A stretch of DNA of 8,647 nucleotides from JANXQG01 sp037147235. GTDB lineage: Bacteria > Planctomycetota > Planctomycetia > Pirellulales > Thermoguttaceae. Position 1 is the stretch's first letter, and each line of letters starts with the position of its first letter. Under the pieces are notes generated by a model, which saw nothing but the letters and a program-made list of their open reading frames with translations, ran no database searches and was not told the DNA's origin. Shown here piece by piece: positions 1 to 5,127 of the stretch. The stretch spans positions 1 through 8,647 of the forward strand of contig JBAWVO010000276.1 of NCBI GenBank assembly GCA_037147235.1. Reading direction: 5' to 3'. Position numbers and translations under genes: made by a program.

Positions 1-2
1 AG

Positions 3-68
3 GATCTGCTGACCCGCGAAGAATTCGACGACCAGGTCAGCGGCTTGCGCAAGGCACTGGGCCGATGA
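3..68 (+). CDS. C-terminal end of a protein with SHOCT-like tail (partial)
   Basis: This open frame enters from the left edge and stops at TGA 66-68. The 21 visible residues read DLLTREEFDD, then QVSGLRKALGR. The pattern 'LLTxEEFxxxxxxLxxxLG' resembles the SHOCT motif (short C-terminal helical domain) that ends many otherwise unrelated bacterial membrane or secreted proteins and is usually taken as an oligomerisation or interaction tail. Nothing can be said about the main body of the protein, which lies outside the window. The frame is preferred over the overlapping frame that opens with ATG at 65 because that frame reads on into a palindromic repeat and resembles no protein. Confidence 0.5.
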   Translation, partial: DLLTREEFDDQVSGLRKALGR

Positions 69-155
69 AGGCGGATCAGGTTCTCCTCGACGAACGCAAG
101 GCAACCTTGGTCGCTCGGCGACTCGGCTTGGCTGTCACCGGGACGCTGATGACAG

Positions 156-272
156 CTACCGTGGCCTCGCTGGTTCCCGATGGGGCTTCTTGGCCTTGTA
201 GAGCTCGAGACGGGATTGCAGCGACGTCTTGTTCGTGTCGGTGGCCGACTCGTCCTTTCCCACTATACTGCT
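156..272 (-). pseudogene. Possible C-terminal remnant of an unidentified gene
   Basis: On the minus strand one frame ending at TAG (158-156) has codon use like a real gene, with almost every third base G or C from about position 255 downwards. Its last residues include LQSRLELYKAKKPHRE. A tail of the form 'LxxRLxLYxxxxPxRE' reminds me of the ends of some planctomycete TPR-type proteins, but I cannot name a family. No start codon with support is visible, and upstream the frame runs into the palindrome at 294-343, so this would be a remnant and not a gene. Low confidence; it could be chance. Confidence 0.25.
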
Positions 273-293
273 CGCGGTTGAGACTGACACTAA

Positions 294-343
294 CCCGAAG
301 CGCGAGCGAGGTTGCTAAGTCGTTGCCTCGCTTGCGCTTCGGG
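294..343. repeat. REP-like palindromic element
   Basis: An 18-base left arm, CCCGAAGCGCGAGCGAGG (294-311), is followed by a 14-base spacer and then an 18-base right arm, CCTCGCTTGCGCTTCGGG (326-343), which is its reverse complement with one mismatch (a G-U pair in RNA). The transcript would form a strong stem-loop. From general knowledge, planctomycete genomes contain many 'CCGAAGCG..GCGAGG' palindromes between genes, and spurious proteins reading 'LTRSASEV' come from translating them; this element gives that same peptide. I infer a dispersed REP/RIT-type intergenic repeat. Its function is unknown. Confidence 0.65.
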
Positions 344-380
344 CTGGTATGGATTGGGACAATCTCAACCGCGGACAGTA

Positions 381-482
381 TAACCTGCTTCGGTCACCCA
401 ATCCGCCGCGTCGAAGCAGCTCGGCCGCCGTCAAAAAGCCAAAAAACCGGCGGTTTTTCTTGACCCACAGGAAATTTGAATC
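381..482 (+). repeat. ~100-bp dispersed repeat, copy 1
   Basis: These 102 bases align with 1906-2006 in the same orientation at roughly 80% identity by eye, with a single one-base gap. Shared blocks include TAACCTGC at the left edge, GCTCGGCCG, CGTCAAAAAG, TTTTTCTTGACCC and AATTTGA near the right edge. Two local hairpins are visible: CTGCTTCG (385-392) with CGAAGCAG (412-419), and AAAAACC (442-448) with GGTTTTT (452-458). The outer GTCAA (430-434) and TTGAC (460-464) also pair. The AT-rich stem could act as a terminator, chiefly for minus-strand transcripts, but no gene obviously needs one here. Confidence 0.7.
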
Positions 483-512
483 GCAGGGTTTTGCCAGCCT
501 GTCCTATGGCGA

Positions 513-548
513 TTGTCTGCGGCGGTGCTGTCCCTCCTCCGCAGGCAA
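513..548. repeat. Imperfect hairpin related to the dispersed repeat
   Basis: Arms at 513-525 and 536-548 pair over 13 positions with one mismatch and one G-U pair, closing a 10-base loop. The core arms CTGCGGCGG (517-525) and CCTCCGCAG (536-544) occur again as the hairpin arms of repeat copy 2 (1910-1918 and 1928-1936). This looks like a separate partial copy of the hairpin half of the element, placed 30 bases after copy 1. Confidence 0.5.
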
Positions 549-734
549 GGGCACCAATCCGCTGACCGTTCAACTGTCGGGGAGAGGGGTCGCTTCCCGA
601 AGAAAACGGCCGCGTCGGGCAGTGCCAAATGGCTCAATTCTCTACGGGGCATTAGGTGGTTTTTCCGCGGAGTCTTCCCGGTAACCGGCGTCGGTGATAA
701 TATCAGGGCGTAGCTTTCGATCATAATCTCTTAT

Positions 735-741
735 GGAAGGG
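735..741 (+). promoter_or_regulatory. Ribosome binding site deciding the FGE-like start
   Basis: GGAAGGG lies 6 bases before the ATG at 748. An earlier in-frame ATG at 733 overlaps this site and would put five charged or polar residues in front of a clean signal peptide. The site and the signal peptide together favour 748 as the true start. Confidence 0.6.
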
Positions 742-747
742 CATGGA

Positions 748-1743
748 ATGAGAAACTTCGTGATTGGTTGCTTTGTGCTTTTCGCAATGGCGGGGACGGC
801 TTTGAGCGAGACGAAAGACCCGCCGAAGGGATTGGCGGTGGACTTGGGCGGTGGGGTGAAGCTGAAACTGACGCTCATCCCATCCGGCGAGTTCAAGATG
901 GGTAGTGAAGAGTCGGCGGAGGACACGGCGGCCTTTTTCAAGAAAAACTACGGCGAGGATTTTCTAACCGCTGACTTTTTCAAGAACGAGCACCCGCAGC
1001 ACCGGGTTCGGATCACCAAGCCGTTTTACCTGGGTACGTACCACGTCACGCGGGGCCAGTTCCGGCAGTTTGTCGCCGACACAGGGTACAAGACGGACTC
1101 GGAGAAGGGTGAGGATCCGGGGGCTTTCGGCTGGGACCCTGATAAAAAGGAGTTTGACTTCAACGAGAAATATTCTTGGCGGAACGCGGGTTTCGAGCAG
1201 ACCGACGAGCACCCAGTGGTGAACGTAAGCTGGAACGACGCGAAGGCATTCTGCGAGTGGCTGAGCAAGAAGGAGGGCAAGACCTACCGATTGCCCACGG
1301 AGGCCGAGTGGGAATATGCCTGCCGTGCGGGGACGACAACGCGGTATTCCAGCGGCGATGACCCTGAAACGCTGGCCAAGGTCGGTAACGTGGCCGATGC
1401 GACGGCCAAGGCGAAGTTTCCAAACTGGACATGGGCGATTAAAGCCAGCGACGGCTACGTGTTTACGTCGCCGGTGGGTTCATTCCAGCCGAATGCCTTT
1501 GGGCTTTACGACATGCACGGCAATGCCTGGCAGTGGTGCGCGGATTGGTATGGCGAGGATTACTATGCGAAGTCACCGGTGGACGATCCGAGTGGTCCTA
1601 CAACGGGCTCGGACCGTGTGCATCGCGGCGGTAGCGGGCGCAACAACGCCAGGTACTGCCGGTCGGCGAACCGTTACAGGAACACGCCCGAGTTCCGGCG
1701 CTACAACCTGGGCTTCCGCGTCTCCCAAGTTCCGGCGGACTAG
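748..1743 (+). CDS. Secreted FGE-sulfatase-domain protein, incomplete catalytic cysteine pair
   Basis: A 331-residue protein of the formylglycine-generating-enzyme fold (FGE-sulfatase, SUMF1-like). A signal peptide is clear: MRNFVIGCFVLFAMAGTALS, with likely cleavage after residue 20. Family landmarks appear in order: IPSGEFKMGS (44-53), HPVVNVSW (155-162), YRLPTEAEWEYACRAG (180-195), the 'GLYDMHGNAWQWC' block (252-264), RGGSGRNNARYCRSA (293-307) and LGFR (321-324). True aerobic FGE, which converts a sulfatase cysteine to formylglycine, has two copper-binding cysteines about five residues apart after RGGS. Here the first is Asn299 and only Cys304 remains. I therefore expect a secreted fold relative with another or structural role, not the sulfatase-activating enzyme. 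A full-length domain with a normal C-terminus suggests an intact gene. It stands alone on the plus strand between two direct repeats. Confidence 0.85.
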   Translation: MRNFVIGCFVLFAMAGTALSETKDPPKGLAVDLGGGVKLKLTLIPSGEFKMGSEESAEDTAAFFKKNYGEDFLTADFFKNEHPQHRVRITKPFYLGTYHVTRGQFRQFVADTGYKTDSEKGEDPGAFGWDPDKKEFDFNEKYSWRNAGFEQTDEHPVVNVSWNDAKAFCEWLSKKEGKTYRLPTEAEWEYACRAGTTTRYSSGDDPETLAKVGNVADATAKAKFPNWTWAIKASDGYVFTSPVGSFQPNAFGLYDMHGNAWQWCADWYGEDYYAKSPVDDPSGPTTGSDRVHRGGSGRNNARYCRSANRYRNTPEFRRYNLGFRVSQVPAD

Positions 1744-1856
1744 TCAAATCAAGGGGAGCGAGCCACGAGGCAAGGTGCTCCTGGGTCCAGGGCGAAGCCC
1801 TCGCTTGCTGGGGCAAAACCGTAAGGCCCGGCCGGTCCGGTAGGCTGAATGGCTCG

Positions 1857-1874
1857 AAGGCCCCGCTGGGCTTT
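1857..1874 (+). terminator. Possible terminator of the FGE-like gene
   Basis: AAGGCCC (1857-1863) pairs with GGGCTTT (1868-1874) across a four-base CGCT loop, with one G-U pair. A short T run, TCTTTTTC, begins only about 6 bases after the stem (1881-1888). It is 114 bases past the stop codon. The stem is short and the T run offset, so this is a weak candidate. Confidence 0.3.
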
Positions 1875-1905
1875 GTCGTGTCTTTTTCAGAAAAATGGAG
1901 GTTCG

Positions 1906-2006
1906 TAACCTGCGGCGGTCACCCCCTCCTCCGCAGCGAAGCGGCTCGGCCGGCGTCAAAAAGTCAGGAAACGGTCTTTTTTCTTGACCCTCAGACAATT
2001 TGACTC
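1906..2006 (+). repeat. ~100-bp dispersed repeat, copy 2
   Basis: A 101-base direct repeat of 381-482, about 80% identical by eye over its full length. Its left half forms a hairpin with CTGCGGCGG (1910-1918) and CCTCCGCAG (1928-1936). The equivalent half of copy 1 also folds, but with different pairing partners. Its right half has AAAAAG with CTTTTT and an outer GTCAA/TTGAC pair. Sequence drift with hairpins kept suggests that structure matters for this element. Confidence 0.7.
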
Positions 2007-2052
2007 TCCCACCTGACTTTGCTGTCGAGGCGGTCAAGTGGATATCCTTGCC

Positions 2053-2073
2053 AGTGCGCAACGGTTGCGCACT
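2053..2073. repeat. Perfect 21-base palindrome
   Basis: AGTGCGCAAC (2053-2062) and GTTGCGCACT (2064-2073) are exact reverse complements around a single central G. Allowing one bulged T, the pairing extends outward through CCA (2051-2053) and TGG (2074-2076). Such a site could be an operator for a dimeric regulator or a cruciform-forming repeat. There is no adjacent gene start to regulate, so its role is unknown. Confidence 0.6.
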
Positions 2074-2224
2074 TGGACGCCAGGCTACGGCCGCTGATAT
2101 GACCGCCGGCACAGGTGCAATGCCGACGGCAGATACATGCACCAAGGCCCCTGGTAGCGATTCTTGCGGCCTCTTGCGTTAAGGCTCCCAGTGAACGCCC
2201 ATGAGCCAAACCCAGCAGATACGT

Positions 2225-2280
2225 TCTTGGCGACTCTTGCTGAGCCTACTGCGTGCCAATCTCGCAAAAAGTCGCCAAGA
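2225..2280. repeat. 11-base inverted repeat
   Basis: TCTTGGCGACT (2225-2235) is exactly complementary to AGTCGCCAAGA (2270-2280), with 34 bases between. It may be one more hairpin of this repeat-rich stretch. I see no transposase or other mobile-element gene nearby. Confidence 0.45.
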
Positions 2281-2504
2281 GCAAGGATTTCACCTGAATC
2301 GAGTCCGAATTGATGATGATGCCCGCGTCGGACCCAAAATGCACATTGTCTGGACGATATGCAAAGAATCGTCGGTCTATGTAATACGTCACGGTGTCAT
2401 GGCACCAGGGCAGGGGAAGGTTATTGATGTGCGCTGTTATCCGATTCTGCCCCCGCTACGACTAACGAAGCCCATGCCAAAGCCTCTGGATGGGGCGTGA
2501 TGAA

Positions 2505-2574
2505 CGTCTGGCGTCGAAACACCCACCAAGGGACGGAGGCATTTTGCCGACCGGCAAAATATCGCCGCCAGACG
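2505..2574. repeat. Nested inverted repeats, 70 bases
   Basis: Outer arms CGTCTGGCG (2505-2513) and CGCCAGACG (2566-2574) are perfect 9-base complements. Inside them lies a second perfect palindrome, ATTTTGCCG (2541-2549) and CGGCAAAAT (2552-2560). The arrangement would fold as a long stem with an internal hairpin. It may be a small mobile repeat or a structured RNA; neither can be shown here. Confidence 0.5.
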
Positions 2575-2754
2575 ATGGAACGGGAAAGTGATCTCGAGGC
2601 ATGGCCACTGAGCAGTCAGGTGACGGCCTATCATGACCAGTGCCAGCCCATATTGCCTACGGTCATAGGAATCAGCAAATCAAAACGCGACTGCGCTTTC
2701 CTCCGGCAGACTCGACCTCGTAGCGTGTCGGTTGTGGCTGACTCTGTTCGACGG

Positions 2755-3207
2755 TCACGATTTCCGCTCCTCGGCTGCAATGCCTCGGATCATTCGCCAC
2801 ACAATAAACAGTGGGATCAGCCCGAAGAATCCGAACGAGCAGTCAATCAACCGCCAGTATAGCGGGATGCCTCGGATCATCCCGCAGATCAGGGCCAGCG
2901 GAACAACCGCCACGCAAGCGATCATGCCAAACTCTACCACCCAAATGTTTTTGACAGGGGCCTTGATCGGTCCCCAAAAGACGACGGCGATGATCAAATG
3001 GGCAAAGGCCAGCCAATCGGTGCCGTAAGCCAGGAATGGATAGTTGCCGTAGGAGGTGTCAAGCCCTTCGCGAACATGGGAGAGCCACCACGCCAGCCTG
3101 GAAAACATGATCGCCGTGTGGGTGCCCCCGCCAAACCACGCGGCCAGGAGTCTTGTCTCCCACACGAGCGGAAATGCCGTCAGGCCTCGGGGTGAATGTG
3201 GGTGCAA
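2755..3207 (-). pseudogene. Conserved membrane protein, N-terminus missing
   Basis: The 150-residue frame matches, from memory, an unnamed conserved bacterial membrane protein with the signature YPFLAYGTDWLAFAHL, then GPIKAPVKNIWVVEFGMIAC, then RGIPLYWRLIDCSFGFFGLIP. These lie here at residues 56-71, 79-98 and 112-132. Three hydrophobic segments are visible, at about 66-80, 92-112 and 118-138. Relatives, as I recall them, start about 20 residues earlier with a first membrane segment leading into 'SGLTAFPL'. Here family-like sequence begins only at Leu9 (codon at 3183-3181), and residues 1-8 (MHPHSPRG) are the out-of-frame reading of the ADP-ribosylglycohydrolase fragment just upstream. The C-terminus looks complete. 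Function unknown; likely a 5'-deleted remnant. Confidence 0.65.
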
Positions 3208-3551
3208 AGCAGTGCATCTTCAACCGCTTCAGCCAGTTCGTTGGCGTCGGCATGTCGATAAGCAAGTCCCACGGGAGCAATCCGCATAGCCCCACCGTTG
3301 CCGAAGGAACCCTCGGGGAATTGCAAACGGCCCGTGCCCCGATAGTCGCCGCCATCGGCCAGCAATCGCATGACGCGATGTGCCGCTCCGCCGTAACCCC
3401 TCCACGGCTCGTAAAACTCCGCGTACTTGGTTGAAACGTGGGCGACGTCCACGCGACCGCACTCGACTAGGCTGGTGGCCAGCGCGAGTGTCATCCGCGT
3501 GTCGTCGGTGTAACAGCCGAAGCCCCTCCCTGACTCGGTAGTGATGGCCAT
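3180..3551 (-). pseudogene. ADP-ribosylglycohydrolase, internal fragment
   Basis: The family removes ADP-ribose from proteins or small molecules using two Mg ions (ADP-ribosylglycohydrolase, DraG/ARH3-like). Visible are YTDDT with its metal-binding Asp pair (codons near 3512-3498), GSFGNGGAMR and THIHPEA, the last three residues of which sit directly against a TGA. A full enzyme has about 300 residues. Here the N-terminal 'GxxxGDALG' block with the first metal ligands and the whole C-terminal half with the second DD motif are absent, leaving about 120 residues. The frame stays open upstream to an ATG at 3584, but that part is the zinc-ribbon gene read in another frame. Both ends look cut; the downstream cut is shared with the membrane protein at about 3183. 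Not expected to be active. Confidence 0.75.
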
Positions 3552-3555
3552 GTAG

Positions 3556-3735
3556 TTACTCCCCGATGACGGTCGAGTCATCATTTTCTTTGAGGCAGGC
3601 CGGGCAATACCAGGGGGCGGGATTCTTTACGGGTCTTGGGCTTCGTTTGCGGCACTTGGCACAGTGGAAGCGTTTGCCTTTTACGGCGGTCTTGGGTCGT
3701 GTCTTCTTTCCGGTCTTGGGAATGTTCTTCGTCAT
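3556..3735 (-). CDS. Small zinc-ribbon protein, hypothetical
   Basis: The 59-residue frame has a basic N-terminus (Lys/Arg/Thr-rich, residues 1-22) followed by two CxxC knuckles, HCAKC (Cys25, Cys28) and YCPAC (Cys44, Cys47), spaced as in a four-cysteine zinc ribbon. It probably binds Zn and, given its charge, perhaps nucleic acid or ribosomes; that is inference. Its ATG overlaps the stop of the nitroreductase-peroxiredoxin fusion (ATGA at 3735-3732). No clear ribosome binding site is seen. An upstream in-frame extension to 3783 is the peroxiredoxin piece in another frame, so I reject it. The last residues (DDSTVIGE) may already be beyond a deletion point. It could be intact or trimmed at its end. 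Confidence 0.5.
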   Translation of the reverse strand: MTKNIPKTGKKTRPKTAVKGKRFHCAKCRKRSPRPVKNPAPWYCPACLKENDDSTVIGE

Positions 3736-3971
3736 CGGTAATACAGGACGACGACGCTCTTGCCCCGATAGTCGGCAAGCCATACCTGCTGGCCGTCGTG
3801 GGTCTCACGGGTGAAGTCTGGGGCCAAATCACAATGCCACGGCTGCTGATTGCGGGCACTGGGGGTCTGCATTGCGGCAACCAGGAGTTTCCGGATCAGT
3901 TCTTCGGGTACGGGTCGGTCGAAGTAGGTGCGGATGCTGCGGCGAGTGCGAATTGCTTCCAAGGTGTCCAT
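3732..3971 (-). pseudogene. Nitroreductase N-terminus fused in frame to a peroxiredoxin-like fragment
   Basis: Starting at ATG 3971, with GAAGG at 3980-3984 eight bases upstream, the protein begins MDTLEAIRTRRSIR, a textbook nitroreductase-family start (FMN-binding Arg residues), and continues to SARNQQPWH (residues 38-46). Nitroreductases then go on for another ~150 residues with the flavin-binding core. Instead the frame switches at about 3833 to DLAPDFTRETHDGQQVWLAD and YRGKSVVVLYYR, the N-terminal strand-helix of an AhpC/TSA-type peroxiredoxin. It stops before the catalytic 'CxxC' or 'PxxxTxxC' region. The product would be 79 residues with neither active site. I read it as two genes joined by a deletion that happened to keep frame. 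Alternative starts at 3977 and 3995 are less good fits to the family and to the ribosome binding site. Confidence 0.75.
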
Positions 3972-4016
3972 ATCCATATCCTTCAGAGTTTGCAAAGGTT
4001 CTTTGGAGCTTGTCAG

Positions 4017-5081
4017 CTACAACTCAATCTTCGTCCCCAGCACTTCCAAAAACTTCCGAATCCACTCGGGATGCCCAGGCCAAGCGGCTGCGGTTACGAG
4101 GTTGCCGTCCACTACAGCATTGGAAAACGTCTCGTTGACGTCTTTCCATACGGCCCCAGACCGGACGAGATCGGGCTTGATGGCGGGGTAGGCTGTACAA
4201 CGACGGCCAGTCACCACGCCTGCGGCCAGGAGAATCTGCTGCCCATGGCAGATCGAAGCCAGGGGTTTACTGGTCTGGGCGAAGTGCCGGACGATCTGGA
4301 GTACCCTTTCGTTCAGACGGAGGTATTCTGGGGCACGCCCACCAGGGATAACGAGGGCATCGTACTGGGCCGGGTCCACGGCGTCGAAATCGGCATTGAG
4401 GGTGAAATTGTGCCCGCGCTTCTCACTGTAGGTCTGGTCGCCCTCGAAATCATGGATGGCAGTCCTCACTACCTCGCCCTGCTTTTTGCCTGGGCACACG
4501 GTATCGACCTGGTGGCCGACCATCAAGAGCATCTGGTACGGCACCATCACCTCGTAGTCCTCGACGTAGTCGCCCACGAGCATCAGGATCTTCTTTGCGG
4601 CCACACCATCGTCGATGGCGATCACGGCGGCAGTGGCGGCCGATTGGCCAAGGATCATAAACACCGGTTCCATGCGGATCGAACCGAAGGCGATGTGCGA
4701 ACTGCTGACGCACACGGGAACCAGCAGGTTTTCGCACTCCCCATCTCTCGGGGCGATCGAGCCATAGCCGATCTGGTAGGGACCATTGGTTTCCACGCTG
4801 ATGTCGCCCTCATTCTGGACGTGGCCGGAGGACGTGACATAACGCTGCACGTTGTGCGAGTCCATCGTGTAGGAGCCCACGACTACCGACTTGCCCATCG
4901 CCTTGACCTGTACGGCCGCGGTGATCGCCGCGCTGGTTCCACCGTAGACCACGATGTCGTACTTGCCCAAGCTGTTTGACGAGCCGATGCCGGAAGCATC
5001 TGCCCCGAACGCTGTGAGGGATGACAGAATCCATGCGCTGATGGTGAACGAAGCGAAGAGTGGTTGTCGGCGACTGCGCAT
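4017..5081 (-). CDS. Chimera: FAD-dependent oxidoreductase ends joined to PfpI/DJ-1 domain
   Basis: One 354-residue open frame built from three parts. Residues 1-68 are a signal peptide (about 1-27, ending AFGADA) and the FAD-binding Rossmann start KYDIVVYGGTSAAITAAV. Residues 69-161 match the far C-terminal part of the same kind of enzyme (FAD_oxidored, normally ~550-650 residues): SYTMDSHNVQRY, NLLVPVCVSSSHIAFGSIRM, EPVFMILGQSAATAA. The several hundred residues between are absent. Residues 162-354 are a nearly whole PfpI/DJ-1-family domain starting KKILMLVGDYVEDYEVMVPY, with Glu174 and the nucleophile elbow ASICHG (Cys278, His279). PfpI relatives act as deglycases, chaperones or proteases and are cytoplasmic, whereas this ORF begins with an export signal. 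I infer two in-frame deletion junctions, at about 4878 and 4599. The PfpI part could still fold. Confidence 0.75.
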   Translation of the reverse strand: MRSRRQPLFASFTISAWILSSLTAFGADASGIGSSNSLGKYDIVVYGGTSAAITAAVQVKAMGKSVVVGSYTMDSHNVQRYVTSSGHVQNEGDISVETNGPYQIGYGSIAPRDGECENLLVPVCVSSSHIAFGSIRMEPVFMILGQSAATAAVIAIDDGVAAKKILMLVGDYVEDYEVMVPYQMLLMVGHQVDTVCPGKKQGEVVRTAIHDFEGDQTYSEKRGHNFTLNADFDAVDPAQYDALVIPGGRAPEYLRLNERVLQIVRHFAQTSKPLASICHGQQILLAAGVVTGRRCTAYPAIKPDLVRSGAVWKDVNETFSNAVVDGNLVTAAAWPGHPEWIRKFLEVLGTKIEL

Positions 5082-5127
5082 CGTAGTACTTTCGTGAAGG
5101 AGGGTGTCTGCCCCTGCGCCCGTGCCA

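Larger units (their letters stand above)
69..747. other. Non-coding stretch with repeats, no intact gene
   Basis: I find no intact gene between the SHOCT-like tail and the FGE-like gene. The open frames here are short, resemble nothing, and run through repeat sequence. The stretch holds a possible minus-strand gene remnant (156-272), a REP-like palindrome (294-343), the first copy of a ~100-bp dispersed repeat (381-482) and a long imperfect hairpin (513-548), each listed separately. An AT-richer patch, TGATAATATC at about 691-700, lies some 50 bases before the FGE-like start. It could be a promoter -10 region, but no matching -35 element is obvious, so I do not call a promoter. Confidence 0.6.
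1744..2754. other. Convergent intergenic region rich in inverted repeats
   Basis: About 1 kb between the ends of two converging genes, with no gene I can support. Open frames up to 133 codons exist on both strands but show mixed codon use and no recognisable sequence. Palindromic structure is dense: AGGGC-GAA-GCCCT at 1789-1801, a terminator-like stem at 1857-1874, repeat copy 2 at 1906-2006, a 21-base palindrome at 2053-2073, nested stems at 2114-2143 (GGTGCA/TGCACC around TGCCG-A-CGGCA), 11-base arms at 2225-2280 and nested arms at 2505-2574. On the minus strand a GTG at 2758 overlaps the membrane-protein stop as GTGA and opens a 28-codon frame (to 2672, beginning VTVEQSQPQPTRYEVES). It might be the start of a further truncated gene, but this is weak. 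Confidence 0.6.

Noticed and set aside
65..463. 132-codon plus-strand frame starting at the SHOCT-like stop
   Set aside because: It reads through the REP-like palindrome and repeat copy 1 (giving the known spurious 'LTRSASEV' peptide) and has no ribosome binding site.
1744..2145. 133-codon minus-strand frame
   Set aside because: It runs across repeat copy 2 and the 21-base palindrome; the translation is low in structure and resembles nothing.
2201..2500. 99-codon plus-strand frame in the convergent gap
   Set aside because: Mixed codon use, no ribosome binding site, an inverted repeat inside it, and no recognisable sequence. A real orphan gene cannot be fully excluded.
2505..2574. Integron attC-like site
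   Set aside because: The nested inverted repeats have about the right size, but the RYYYAAC/GTTRRRY core sites are not at the ends and no integrase or cassette array is visible.
3183..4602. Restriction-ligation cloning chimera, because GGCC sits at two junctions (about 3185 and 4602)
   Set aside because: The other junctions lack GGCC at the breakpoint, and GGCC is common in sequence of this composition. All pieces also keep one strand, which random ligation would not.
3636..4979. 447-codon plus-strand open frame, the longest plus-strand frame in the window
   Set aside because: It lies antisense to the PfpI/FAD chimera and the nitroreductase-peroxiredoxin piece, which have clear homology. 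Its own translation is His/Asp/Val-rich shadow sequence with no recognisable motif.
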